Origin: CAZCSY01 sp964501505
Lineage (GTDB): Bacteria; Omnitrophota; Gorgyraeia; Velamenicoccales; Velamenicoccaceae
Length of the DNA stretch: 31,707 bases
Direction of reading: 5' to 3'
Assembly: GCA_964501505.1 (NCBI GenBank)
Contig: CAZCSY010000011.1
Coordinates: 1 to 31,707 of the forward strand
Shown: positions 1-9,278 of the stretch, piece by piece
How positions within the stretch are numbered: the first letter of the stretch is position 1
How the letters are laid out: the number at the start of each line of letters is the position of its first letter
The notes under the pieces: model-generated
Database searches by the model: none
What the model saw: the letters and a program-made list of their open reading frames with translations, nothing else
Told to the model about the DNA's origin: nothing
Position numbers and translations under genes: made by a program

Positions 1-2866
1 GATGGCCGCTGATATAAAATCCGAGGATATCCTTCTCGAACGCAAGAAGTTGCACATCGGGCCACTCCTTGATATCCTGAACCTTCACGTGGAAACGCTG
101 GAAGCCGGCGTCTTCGGCAAGGCCGCCGTCAAAAAACGAGAGTTGGCCGCTCGAACGGTCCTTGTGGGTCTTGGCCGCCTGATCCAAGCACTCCTGCAGC
201 ATGCTCATCATCTGTGCGCGCCTGAGGCCAAAACCGTCCATGGCCCCGCACTTGATGAGGCTCTCCACCACCTTGCGGTTGACCAGGCGTAAGTCCACGC
301 GCTCGCAGAAATCCTCAAGGCCCTGGAAGGCGCCGGTGCGCCGGCGCGCCTCGACGATCGAATCAATGGCCCCCTGTCCCACGTTCTTGACAGCCAAGAG
401 TCCGAAACGGATAGTGCGGCTGTCTTCTACCGTGAACTTCGAAAAACTCTCGTTGACAGTCGGCGGATGAACGGTGAGCCCCATGCGCTGACACTCCTTG
501 ACGTACTCCACGACCTTGTCCGTGTGCTCTTTCTCGCTGGTCAGCAAGGCCGTCATGAACTCAACGGGATAATTCGCCTTGAGAAACGCGGTCCGGTAGG
601 AGATCACGGCGTAGGCCGCCGAGTGGCTGCGGTTGAAGCCGTAGCCGGAAAAGTATTCGATCAGATCGAAGATCTTCTTCGCGACGCGCTCCGAGATGTG
701 CTTGTCGACGCATCCCTTGACGAAACGGTGGCGCTGGCGCTCCATCTCCTCGGGGATCTTCTTGGCCATGGCCCGCCGCAAGAGATCCGCTTGCGCGAGG
801 CTGAAGCCCGCCAACTCCGAGGCGATCTGCATGACCTGCTCCTGGTACACCATGATGCCGTAGGTGTCTTTGAGGATCTTCTCGAGCTTCGGGTGGTCAT
901 AGCTGATGGGCTTGAGGCCGTGTTTCCTCTTGATAAAATCGTCGAGCATGCCGCTGCCGATCGGCCCCGGCCGGTAGAGCGCCAGGAGCGCGATGATGTC
1001 TTCGAAGACCGTCGCCTCGAGCTTACGCAGGAGGTCCCGCATGCCCGCGGATTCCAGTTGAAACACGCCCATGGTCTGGGCGCCGGCAAAAAGCTCGAAG
1101 GTCTTTTTGTCGTCGAAAGGGATCGCGTTGATGTCGATGGTGACGCCCTGCGTCCTCTTGACGATCCTAAGCGCCTCGTCGATGACCGTCAGCGTCCGCA
1201 GGCCCAAAAAGTCCATCTTCAGGAGGCCGATCTTCTCGAGCGACTTCATGGAAAAGCCCGACGTGATCTGTTCCTCGTCGATCTTGCACAGCGGCATGTA
1301 GTCGCTCAAGGGCCGATCCCCGATCACGACGCCGGCCGCATGGACCGAGGCGTGACGCGAGAGACCCTCGAGGTCCTTGGCGGTATTGATGAGCTCCTTG
1401 ACCGTGCGGTCCGTCTCGTAGAGATGCTTCAATTCGTCGGTCTTGAGCGCGTCTTCCAGCGTGATGCCCAATTCCGCCGGTACGAGCTTGGCGATCCGGT
1501 CCACCTCCGCGTAGGGCACACCCATCACGCGGCCCACGTCGCGGATCACGGCGCGCGCGAGCATTGTCCCAAAGGTGATGATCTGCGCCACGTTGTTTTT
1601 GCCGTACTTCTGGTTCACGTAATCGATAACCTCCTGCCGGCGCTCGAAGCAGAAGTCGATGTCGATATCCGGCAGGCCCACGCGTTCGGGGTTTAAAAAG
1701 CGCTCGAAGAGCAGCTTGTACTTCAGGGGATCGAGCTCCGTGATTCCCAAAAGGTAGCTCACGAGGCTGCCTGCCGCGGAGCCCCGCCCCGGCCCGACGG
1801 GAATCCCCTTGCTTTTGGCGTAATGGATAAAATCCCAGACGATCAGGAAGTAACTGACAAAGCCCATCTGCCTGATGAGACTCAATTCGTGCTCCAGGCG
1901 CCGGCGAATCTCCGGCGTGACCCGGGACCCGAAGCGGCGCTTCAGACCCTCCTCGCTGAGCTGTTGGAGATATTGCTCATTGGTCATGCCTTCGGGCGGC
2001 TGGAAATGAGGCAGGTGCGGCTTGCCGAACTCCAGATTCAGGTTGCAGCGCCCTGCGATAGCCAGGGAATTCGTCACCGCCTCGGGAGCGTATTTGAAGA
2101 GGGTCGCCATTTCTTCGGCCGTCTTGAAGTAGAATTCGTTCGTCTGGAAGCGCATGCGGTTGGGGTCGTCGAGGGTCGTCTGCGTCTGGATGCACAGGAG
2201 CGCCTCGTGGGAGTGGGCGCTGGACTTCTTGAGATAATGCACGTCGTTGGTGGCCAACAGCGGGAGATGCAGTTCCTTGGCGACCTTGAGCATGCCTTCG
2301 TTGACCACGCGCTGTTCCGGGATGAGGTTCTCCTGGATCTCGAGGAAGAAGTTTGTCTCCCCGAGTATCATCCGGAAGTCGTCGGCGACCTTGATCGCAT
2401 CATGGAGGCGATTATCGACAAGGCAGCAGGCCACCTCCCCCTTGAGGCACGCCGAGGACCCTATGAGCCCTTTGGCGTGCTGGGCCAGGATCTCCTTGTC
2501 TATGCGCGGGCGGTAATAGTATCCCTCGAGGTAGGAGAGGGAGACGAGCTTGGCGAGGTTGCGGTATCCCTCCTCGTTCTCGGCGAGCAGGATAAAATGG
2601 TTGGAGCCGTCGCTAAAGCTCTCGTCCTTGTCGAACCGGCTCTTGGAGGAGATGTATACCTCGCAGCCGATGACCGGCTTGATGCCCTGCGCCCTCGCTT
2701 CCTGGTAGAATTCGATGACGCCGAACATATTGCCGTGGTCGGTGATGGCCACGGCCGGCATGCCGAAGGCAACGGCCTGGGCGATAAGTTCTTTTATGCG
2801 ACAGGCGCCGTCGAGAAGGCTGTACTGCGTGTGGAGGTGCAGGTGGACGAAATCGGCGGGCTTCAT
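1..2866 (-). CDS. dnaE: DNA polymerase III subunit alpha, 5' portion (cut by window edge)
   Basis: This is the replicative polymerase that extends DNA in the Pol III holoenzyme. The first 955 codons are inside the window and the 3' end runs off the left edge. The protein opens with MKPADFVHLHLHTQ, the first motif of the PHP domain. The polymerase active site is visible as LPDIDIDF near residue 400 (two catalytic Asp), followed by MDFLGLRTLT (third Asp). A fingers motif GYGFNRSHSAAYA appears further on. The visible part ends with LGFYISGH, so the C-terminal OB-fold and tau-binding region are outside. The ATG at 2866 is the only standard start after an in-frame TAA 24 bases upstream; its Shine-Dalgarno is weak. 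It has its own TATAAT box just past the guaA terminator. Length and motifs fit DnaE rather than Gram-positive PolC. Confidence 0.96.
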   Translation of the reverse strand, partial: MKPADFVHLHLHTQYSLLDGACRIKELIAQAVAFGMPAVAITDHGNMFGVIEFYQEARAQGIKPVIGCEVYISSKSRFDKDESFSDGSNHFILLAENEEGYRNLAKLVSLSYLEGYYYRPRIDKEILAQHAKGLIGSSACLKGEVACCLVDNRLHDAIKVADDFRMILGETNFFLEIQENLIPEQRVVNEGMLKVAKELHLPLLATNDVHYLKKSSAHSHEALLCIQTQTTLDDPNRMRFQTNEFYFKTAEEMATLFKYAPEAVTNSLAIAGRCNLNLEFGKPHLPHFQPPEGMTNEQYLQQLSEEGLKRRFGSRVTPEIRRRLEHELSLIRQMGFVSYFLIVWDFIHYAKSKGIPVGPGRGSAAGSLVSYLLGITELDPLKYKLLFERFLNPERVGLPDIDIDFCFERRQEVIDYVNQKYGKNNVAQIITFGTMLARAVIRDVGRVMGVPYAEVDRIAKLVPAELGITLEDALKTDELKHLYETDRTVKELINTAKDLEGLSRHASVHAAGVVIGDRPLSDYMPLCKIDEEQITSGFSMKSLEKIGLLKMDFLGLRTLTVIDEALRIVKRTQGVTIDINAIPFDDKKTFELFAGAQTMGVFQLESAGMRDLLRKLEATVFEDIIALLALYRPGPIGSGMLDDFIKRKHGLKPISYDHPKLEKILKDTYGIMVYQEQVMQIASELAGFSLAQADLLRRAMAKKIPEEMERQRHRFVKGCVDKHISERVAKKIFDLIEYFSGYGFNRSHSAAYAVISYRTAFLKANYPVEFMTALLTSEKEHTDKVVEYVKECQRMGLTVHPPTVNESFSKFTVEDSRTIRFGLLAVKNVGQGAIDSIVEARRRTGAFQGLEDFCERVDLRLVNRKVVESLIKCGAMDGFGLRRAQMMSMLQECLDQAAKTHKDRSSGQLSFFDGGLAEDAGFQRFHVKVQDIKEWPDVQLLAFEKDILGFYISGH

Positions 2867-2878
2867 GCGGTCTTTCTT

Positions 2879-2907
2879 GGAGGCGTCTATTTACGCACAG
2901 CGCCTCC
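2879..2907 (-). other. Leader hairpin with a possible 3-codon ORF upstream of dnaE
   Basis: In the dnaE leader a 7-base perfect inverted repeat (GGAGGCG at 2879-2885 and CGCCTCC at 2901-2907) can fold around a 15-base loop. Read on the minus strand, the loop contains GTG CGT AAA TAG, four bases after a GGAGG. That would be a minimal leader ORF encoding M-R-K. This is a structural observation only; its function is unknown. Confidence 0.3.
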
Positions 2908-2923
2908 CCCGTGAATATGCTTT

Positions 2924-2929
2924 ATTATA
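2924..2929 (-). promoter_or_regulatory. Putative -10 box for dnaE
   Basis: An exact TATAAT lies on the minus strand about 58 bases upstream of the dnaE ATG and directly after the U-tract of the guaA terminator. No good TTGACA-like -35 is seen at 16-18 bases because the T-rich terminator tail occupies that place. The promoter is therefore inferred from the -10 and from the need for a new start downstream of a terminator. Confidence 0.5.
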
Positions 2930-2931
2930 CA

Positions 2932-3012
2932 ACAAAAAAGGAACCAAGAGAAATTCTTTCCCCCGCAGACGAAGTAATTCGGCGTCTGCCGGGGGAAACA
3001 ATTCTCCCTTGG
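2932..3012 (-). terminator. Rho-independent terminator after guaA
   Basis: A long imperfect hairpin follows the guaA stop. The inner arms TTCCCCCGCAGACG and CGTCTGCCGGGGGAA differ by one bulged G. They are extended outward by CCAAG/AGAA pairing with TTCT/CTTGG. On the minus strand the hairpin is followed by TTCCTTTTTTG, a proper U-tract. This separates the guaB3-guaA unit from dnaE. Confidence 0.88.
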
Positions 3013-3037
3013 CCCCACACATTATCGTCAATGCCGG

Positions 3038-4783
<1,746 letters not shown>

Positions 4784-4815
4784 ACCGGCCTCCGCGCCCC
4801 CATCCCCCTCGTTAT

Positions 4816-4872
4816 CCCGCCTGCGGCGGGGTCAACTCGGCCTCGCGCTTACGGGCGCTTCGCTCCGTAAGC
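4816..4872. repeat. Two small hairpins between guaB3 and guaA
   Basis: The 100-base spacer holds a perfect GC hairpin CCCGCC-TGC-GGCGGG (4816-4830). A second hairpin has 8-base arms, GCTTACGG (4847-4854) and CCGTAAGC (4865-4872). Neither is followed by a T-run in the direction of transcription, so they are unlikely to be terminators. They may affect mRNA stability or be dispersed repeats. Confidence 0.5.
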
Positions 4873-4883
4873 CCGGGTCTCGC

Positions 4884-6044
4884 TCATTTGCCCATCCCCA
4901 CGCGCTGGACTACCTGGAAAATCTTACCCTCGGTCTGGATCGAAGGCGCGATGATGATCTCCACGTCGTGCATCTCTTTGATGGTGTCCGCGCCCAGGCA
5001 CCCCATGGATGTCGACAAAGCCCCCATCAGATTCTGCGAACCGTCATCCACTTTAGCCGGCCCGAAAAGGATCTCTTCCAGCGTCCCGGACGTGCCTACC
5101 TGGACGCGCGTGCCGCGCGGCAGGTTGGCGTGGGACGTCGCCATGCCCCAATGGTAGCCCCGGCCCGGCGCCTCCACGGCGCGCGCAAAGGCCGACCCCA
5201 CCATCACCGCGTCCGCGCCCGCCGCAAAGGCCTTGCAGATCTCCCCGCCGATACGCATGCCGCCATCCGTGATCATCGGAATATACTTTCCGGATCTCTT
5301 GTAATGATAATCACGCGCTGCGGCCGCATCGACCGTGGAGGTCACCTGCGGCACCCCGATACCCAGGACCCCGCGTGTCGTGCATGCCGCTCCCGGACCG
5401 ATGCCGATCAACAGACCCGCCGCGCCCGTCTCCAGGAGCTCTAACGTCACCTCGTACGTAACGCAGTTGCCAATGATGATCGGCATCTTGGTCTTAGAGC
5501 AAAATTTATTGAGGTCGAGAGCCTTGTAGGCCTTGGCGATGTGCTTGACGGTCGTGACCGTGGACTGAACGACGAAGATATCCGCGCCCGCGTCTTCGGC
5601 GATGACGGCGAAGCGCTCGGCGTTCTGCGGGATACAGCTGACCGCGGCCGGCGCCTTTTTCTTCTTGATCTCCTCGACGCGCCTGGCGACCAGCTTCTCC
5701 TTGATGGGCCGCGTGTAGACCTCTTGGACGAGCCTTGTCGCCTCTTGCGGCGTGGCCTGGGCGATCTGGTCCAAAACCTTTCCCGGATCGTCATACCGCG
5801 TCTGGACGCCGTCCAGGTTGAGAACCGCGATGCCGCCCAACCGGCCCATCTCTATCGCAAAACGCACGTCAACGACACCGTCCATGGCCGCGGCCATAAT
5901 GGGCACGCGGTAACATTTGCCCGCCAGCTCCCAGGAAGGATCCACCTCGGCCGGATTGATCGTCACCATACCCGGCACCAGGGCCACCTCGTCAAACCCA
6001 TAACAGCGCCGTGCGCGCCTGTTCATGCCGATCCATTCCGCCAT
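4884..6044 (-). CDS. guaB3: GuaB3-type IMP dehydrogenase family protein
   Basis: Predicted IMP dehydrogenase-like TIM-barrel enzyme that supplies XMP to GuaA just downstream. At 386 residues it lacks the CBS pair inserted in classical GuaB (~485 residues). The catalytic loop reads GPGAACTTRGVLGIGVPQ with Cys221; GPGAAC instead of the classical GPGSIC is a GuaB3 hallmark, as is PGRGYHWGMA further on. The phosphate-binding stretch DGGMR is present. The start ATG follows GGGAGGG at good spacing. A near-consensus promoter lies about 50 bases upstream. No other IMPDH is in the window, so whether this is the cell's only IMPDH cannot be told. Some GuaB3 proteins are only called IMPDH-related, so the exact substrate carries some doubt. 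Confidence 0.9.
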   Translation of the reverse strand: MAEWIGMNRRARRCYGFDEVALVPGMVTINPAEVDPSWELAGKCYRVPIMAAAMDGVVDVRFAIEMGRLGGIAVLNLDGVQTRYDDPGKVLDQIAQATPQEATRLVQEVYTRPIKEKLVARRVEEIKKKKAPAAVSCIPQNAERFAVIAEDAGADIFVVQSTVTTVKHIAKAYKALDLNKFCSKTKMPIIIGNCVTYEVTLELLETGAAGLLIGIGPGAACTTRGVLGIGVPQVTSTVDAAAARDYHYKRSGKYIPMITDGGMRIGGEICKAFAAGADAVMVGSAFARAVEAPGRGYHWGMATSHANLPRGTRVQVGTSGTLEEILFGPAKVDDGSQNLMGALSTSMGCLGADTIKEMHDVEIIIAPSIQTEGKIFQVVQRVGMGK

Positions 6045-6093
6045 CTAACCCTCCCAAAAAATAGGTAAATTTTGCCTGCTAGAAAGTTGAGTT

Positions 6094-6122
6094 ATTTTAC
6101 CCGCAAATCCCTTCCCTGTCAA
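6094..6122 (-). promoter_or_regulatory. Sigma-70 promoter for guaB3-guaA
   Basis: On the minus strand a perfect -35 TTGACA (6117-6122) is followed by exactly 17 bases and then TAAAAT (6094-6099). It lies just after the groEL terminator and about 50 bases before the guaB3 ATG. Confidence 0.85.
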
Positions 6123-6140
6123 GCCATTAGCGTCTCTTCC

Positions 6141-6189
6141 GAAAAGAAAAAGTGGAACATAGGAGCCAGGCTCCTATGTTCCACTTTTT
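6141..6189 (-). terminator. groEL terminator formed by a 21-bp perfect palindrome
   Basis: Arms at 6147-6167 and 6169-6189 are a perfect 21-base inverted repeat around a single A; the core reads AGGAGCC-A-GGCTCCT. In the groEL direction it ends TTTTTCTTTTC, so it is a good rho-independent terminator. Nearly the same sequence recurs at 28524-28562, so it also belongs to a dispersed repeat family. Confidence 0.88.
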
Positions 6190-6212
6190 GCTTCAAGACT
6201 GTATCCGAGGGA

Positions 6213-7844
6213 TCAATACATCCCGCCGCCCATGCCGCCCGGAGGCATCGGCATCGCCGGCTTGTCCTTCTCCGGAATGTCCGTGACAAGCGCCTCGGTC
6301 GTCAACAGGAGCGACGCGATGCTGGCCGCGTTCTCCAGGGCCGTGCGCGTCACCTTCGTCGGGTCGATGATGCCCGCTTCGAGCATATCAACGTACTTGT
6401 CGGTGTTGACGTCGTAGCCCACGTTCTTCTTTTCGCCCTTCACGCGCTGGACGACGACGGAGCCGTCCACGCCGGCGTTGGCCGTCAGCTGGCGCATCGG
6501 TTCCTCTAAGGCCCGGCGCACGATGTTCACGCCGACCTTCTCGTCGTCATCAAAACCCTTGAGGCTTTCAAACGCCGCGATACAGCGCAGGAGCGCGACC
6601 CCGCCGCCGGGGACGATCCCTTCCTGGACCGCCGCGCGCGTGGCGTGGAGCGCATCCTCGACGCGTGCCTTCTTCTCTTTCATCTCCGTCTCGGTCGCGG
6701 CGCCGACATTGATAACGGCCACCCCGCCGGAGAGCTTGGCCAGGCGCTCCTGGAGCTTCTCTTTATCGTAATCCGAATCGCTGTCATCGATCTCCTTCTT
6801 AATCTGGGCGATGCGACCGTTGATGGCCTGGCTCTTGCCTGCGCCCTCGATGATGGTCGTGTTTTCCTTATCGACCTTCACCCGCTTGGCGCGGCCGAGG
6901 TCGCCGGTATCGATGTTCTCGAGCTTGATCCCGAGGTCCTCGGTGATCGCGCGTCCGCCGGTCAGGATGGCGATATCCTCGATCATGGCCCTGCGGCGGT
7001 CGCCGTAACCCGGCGCCTTGACGGCGCAGCACTGGAAGGTGCCGCGCAGCTTGTTGACGACGAGCGTCGTCAACGCCTCACCCTCGATGTCCTCCGCAAT
7101 GATCATGAGCGGCTTGCTCGAACGGGCGACCTTCTCTAAGAGAGGCAGGATATCCTTGATAGCGGATATCTTCTTCTCGCAGATCAGGATGAACGGCTCT
7201 TCCAGGACCGTCTCCATACGCTCGGCATCCGTCACGAAGTACGGAGACAGGTACCCCTGGTCGAACTGCATGCCCTCGACCACATCCATGGTCGTGGCCG
7301 TGGACTTGGCCTCTTCGACCGTGATGACCCCGTCCTTGCCCACCTTCTCCATGGCCTCGGCGATATCGGATCCTATCTTCTCGTCGCCGTTCGCCGCGAT
7401 GGCAGCAACCTGCGCCACCTCTTTTTTGTCCTTGATGGACGTAGAAAGCTTCTTCAGTTCATTGACGACCATTGCGACGGCCTTCTCGATGCCGCGCTTG
7501 AGTCCCATCGGGTTGATGCCCGCCGTGACGCTCTTGAGGCCCTCGCGGTAGATCGACTCCGCGAGCACCGTCGCGGTGGTCGTGCCGTCGCCGGCGACGT
7601 CGGACGTCTTCTCGGCGACTTCCTTGACCATCTGCGCGCCCATGTTCCTGAACGGGTCCTCGAGCTCGATCTCTTTGGCGACGCTCACGCCGTCCTTGGT
7701 GATGGTCGGGGAACCGAACTTCTTGTCCAAAACGACATTGCGGCCCTTGGGGCCCAGCGTCACCTTGACGGCCTTGGACAACTCCTCCACGCCGGCAAGG
7801 AGCTCACGTCTCGCCTCATCGCTGAACTTCAACTGTTTTGCCAT
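6213..7844 (-). CDS. groL: Chaperonin GroEL (60 kDa)
   Basis: Cytosolic ATP-driven folding chamber that works with the GroES lid encoded just upstream. The 543-residue protein has the canonical start MAKQLKFSDEARRELLAGVE. It has the ATP-site motifs TLGPKGRNVVLDK and AGDGTTTATVLAE, and the signature GAATETEMKEKKARVEDALHAT is present (shown here only in part: AATETEMKEKKARVEDAL). It ends with a short Gly-Met tail, GGMGGGMY. The start is preceded by AAAGGAGG. It is the second gene of the CIRCE-controlled groES-groEL operon, and the palindromic terminator follows 24 bases after its stop. Nothing unusual is seen in length or motifs. Confidence 0.99.
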   Translation of the reverse strand: MAKQLKFSDEARRELLAGVEELSKAVKVTLGPKGRNVVLDKKFGSPTITKDGVSVAKEIELEDPFRNMGAQMVKEVAEKTSDVAGDGTTTATVLAESIYREGLKSVTAGINPMGLKRGIEKAVAMVVNELKKLSTSIKDKKEVAQVAAIAANGDEKIGSDIAEAMEKVGKDGVITVEEAKSTATTMDVVEGMQFDQGYLSPYFVTDAERMETVLEEPFILICEKKISAIKDILPLLEKVARSSKPLMIIAEDIEGEALTTLVVNKLRGTFQCCAVKAPGYGDRRRAMIEDIAILTGGRAITEDLGIKLENIDTGDLGRAKRVKVDKENTTIIEGAGKSQAINGRIAQIKKEIDDSDSDYDKEKLQERLAKLSGGVAVINVGAATETEMKEKKARVEDALHATRAAVQEGIVPGGGVALLRCIAAFESLKGFDDDEKVGVNIVRRALEEPMRQLTANAGVDGSVVVQRVKGEKKNVGYDVNTDKYVDMLEAGIIDPTKVTRTALENAASIASLLLTTEALVTDIPEKDKPAMPMPPGGMGGGMY

Positions 7845-7862
7845 TCTTTCCTCCTTTACCTT

Positions 7863-7896
7863 CTACGGCATCCCGTAAACTACGGCATCCCGTAAA
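7863..7896. repeat. Tandem 17-bp direct repeat between groES and groEL
   Basis: Two exact adjacent copies of a 17-base unit (CTACGGCATCCCGTAAA at 7863-7879 and 7880-7896) lie in the short groES-groEL spacer. Each can form a 5-bp hairpin (TACGG/CCGTA). They sit just upstream of the groEL Shine-Dalgarno. They could influence mRNA processing or the GroES:GroEL ratio. Confidence 0.75.
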
Positions 7897-7914
7897 GGAA
7901 TGTAACGGATGTCT

Positions 7915-8229
7915 TTATTTCTTAGCTTTTGAGTCGCTACCGCCCACGATCGCCAGGATATCCTCTTCGCGGACGATCAGATATTCTTCACCCTCCTTAG
8001 TCGTGACCTCGGTGCCGGAGTACTTACCGTACAGCACCACGTCGCCGACCTTGACTTCGGGCTTGCGGACTTCGCCGCTGTCGAGCACCTTGCCGTTTCC
8101 GACAGCAACAACCTTGCCCTCCTGCGGCTTCTCTTTGGCCGTATCCGGCAGGATAATCCCGCCCTTGGTCTTCTCCTCGGCCTCGAGCGGCTTGATAACA
8201 ATCCTGTCACTCAATGGCTGCAGTTTCAT
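7915..8229 (-). CDS. groES: Co-chaperonin GroES (10 kDa)
   Basis: Heptameric lid of the GroEL chamber. The 104-residue protein starts MKLQPLSDRIVIKPLEAEEKTKGGI and carries the mobile-loop sequence that contacts GroEL. It ends IVREEDILAIVGGSDSKAKK. The frame stays open upstream, but the ATG at 8229 matches the family start and has AGGAGGAGAGG directly before it. It is slightly longer than the usual ~96 residues because of a short basic tail. First gene of the heat-shock operon, with a leader of about 230 bases between promoter and ATG. Confidence 0.98.
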   Translation of the reverse strand: MKLQPLSDRIVIKPLEAEEKTKGGIILPDTAKEKPQEGKVVAVGNGKVLDSGEVRKPEVKVGDVVLYGKYSGTEVTTKEGEEYLIVREEDILAIVGGSDSKAKK

Positions 8230-8273
8230 CCTCTCCTCCTCTGGTTTACGTTCACTCCCAACCCGTAGAATGC

Positions 8274-8309
8274 CCCGTATCACCAAGTGTTATCTTCATG
8301 TGATACGGG
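8274..8309 (-). other. 10-bp hairpin in the groESL leader
   Basis: Perfect arms CCCGTATCAC (8274-8283) and GTGATACGGG (8300-8309) with a 16-base loop lie within the groES 5' leader, about 45 bases before the start codon. There is no T-run after it, so it is an mRNA structure rather than a terminator. Confidence 0.5.
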
Positions 8310-8409
8310 ATAAATCACCCTGATCGCCTTTTCACGTTTTCCTGCGAATTGGGGCTTACTTAATGACACGGTCTGGCAACCATGTATCCTGACTGCTAAC
8401 TACGTATCT

Positions 8410-8432
8410 AAAAAAAGGCGACCAAAGCCGCC
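8410..8432 (-). terminator. Terminator-like hairpin in the groESL leader
   Basis: About 30 bases downstream of the predicted start site, a small GC stem (GGCG at 8417-8420 pairing with CGCC at 8429-8432) is followed on the minus strand by seven T. It looks like a weak intrinsic terminator or attenuator before groES. The stem is short (4-5 bp), so premature termination is only a possibility. Confidence 0.4.
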
Positions 8433-8441
8433 AAAGCCCTG

Positions 8442-8468
8442 TTAGCACTCAATTGCTTCGAGTGCTAA
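8442..8468. promoter_or_regulatory. CIRCE operator (HrcA-binding site)
   Basis: Perfect consensus TTAGCACTC, nine bases, GAGTGCTAA. CIRCE is bound by the repressor HrcA, which is inactivated on heat stress. The operator abuts the -10 box and overlaps it by one base, so bound HrcA would block RNA polymerase. No hrcA gene lies in this window. Confidence 0.98.
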
Positions 8469-8496
8469 TTTTAGAAAAAGATGGAAAGCTTGTCAA
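8468..8496 (-). promoter_or_regulatory. groESL sigma-70 promoter
   Basis: TTGACA (8491-8496), 17 bases, TAAAAT (8468-8473) on the minus strand, directly joined to CIRCE. The TGA stop codon of coaX lies inside the TTGACA box. Confidence 0.9.
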
Positions 8497-9278
8497 GTAT
8501 TTTTTTTCAAGCCATGTTTAGCGGCCACAAAAGCAAGACCCTTAGGGATTAAATCCTCGTCGAAGCACCGCAGGTAATGCGAATACGGCCGGACGAGTCT
8601 GGCATCCCCTCCCGTGGCCACGACCAGATACCTCTTGCACTGTGTCTTCAGGAGCCGGCCCAGGATACCGTCACACAAAGCCGCCACCCCATAGACCAGC
8701 CCGGCGCGGATACTGCTCTGGGTATCCCGACCGATCAGGTCAGCCGGCCGGCTGAGTTCGACATAAGGCAGAAGCGCGGTCTTCTTCTCGAGCGCCTCTT
8801 GCATCATCCTGAAGCCCGGCACGATCAGCCCACCCACATACTCCCCCTTGCGCGAGACCACGTCAAAGGTGATAGCAGTCCCAAAGTCCACTACGACCAA
8901 TCCCTTACCGTAGAGCCGCATCGCCCCATAGGCCCCCACGAGCCGGTCCTGCCCTACCTGACGCGGCTTGTGGTACCGGTTTTTAATGGGTACGGCCACA
9001 TCCTCACCGGTGAAATATACGGGAACACCCAGGGCCCAGCGGCACCCCTTCTTCACCTTCGCATTGGCAGAGGCAACCACACTGCAGGCATACACTGCCG
9101 ACACCGACCCCTTGAGCGACCGGGAGCGCGCTACGAGCTTACGGACCACCCGGCCAACTGCTGCCTCGCTCAGCGCCTGCGTAGGCACAGAGAGCCGCCC
9201 CGCCACGCACCCCTCGCGCACCAGGCCAAAGGACGTATTCGTATTGCCTATATCCACCGTCAAAATGGTCTTCTTCAC
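8493..9278 (-). CDS. coaX: Type III pantothenate kinase
   Basis: Phosphorylates pantothenate, the first step of CoA synthesis; type III enzymes are ASKHA-fold and are not inhibited by CoA. The 261-residue protein shows the phosphate motif VDIGNTNTSFGLV at its start, VGQDRL in the middle, VVDFGTAITFDVV, PGFRMMQEAL and ATGGDARLV near the end. I chose the GTG at 9278: it has GGAG five bases upstream, it places the DxGNT motif at the usual distance, and it overlaps the birA stop codon as GTGA. The frame is open for ten more codons upstream but inside birA. It is translationally coupled to birA, and its stop lies in the groESL promoter. Confidence 0.94.
   Translation of the reverse strand: MKKTILTVDIGNTNTSFGLVREGCVAGRLSVPTQALSEAAVGRVVRKLVARSRSLKGSVSAVYACSVVASANAKVKKGCRWALGVPVYFTGEDVAVPIKNRYHKPRQVGQDRLVGAYGAMRLYGKGLVVVDFGTAITFDVVSRKGEYVGGLIVPGFRMMQEALEKKTALLPYVELSRPADLIGRDTQSSIRAGLVYGVAALCDGILGRLLKTQCKRYLVVATGGDARLVRPYSHYLRCFDEDLIPKGLAFVAAKHGLKKNT

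Noticed and set aside
467..2914. Long plus-strand ORFs (409 and 363 codons) opposite dnaE
   Set aside because: Antisense shadows; the minus strand has clear DnaE motifs throughout.
8230..8441. Riboswitch in the groES leader
   Set aside because: No known aptamer consensus could be recognised; the hairpins and CIRCE explain what is visible.
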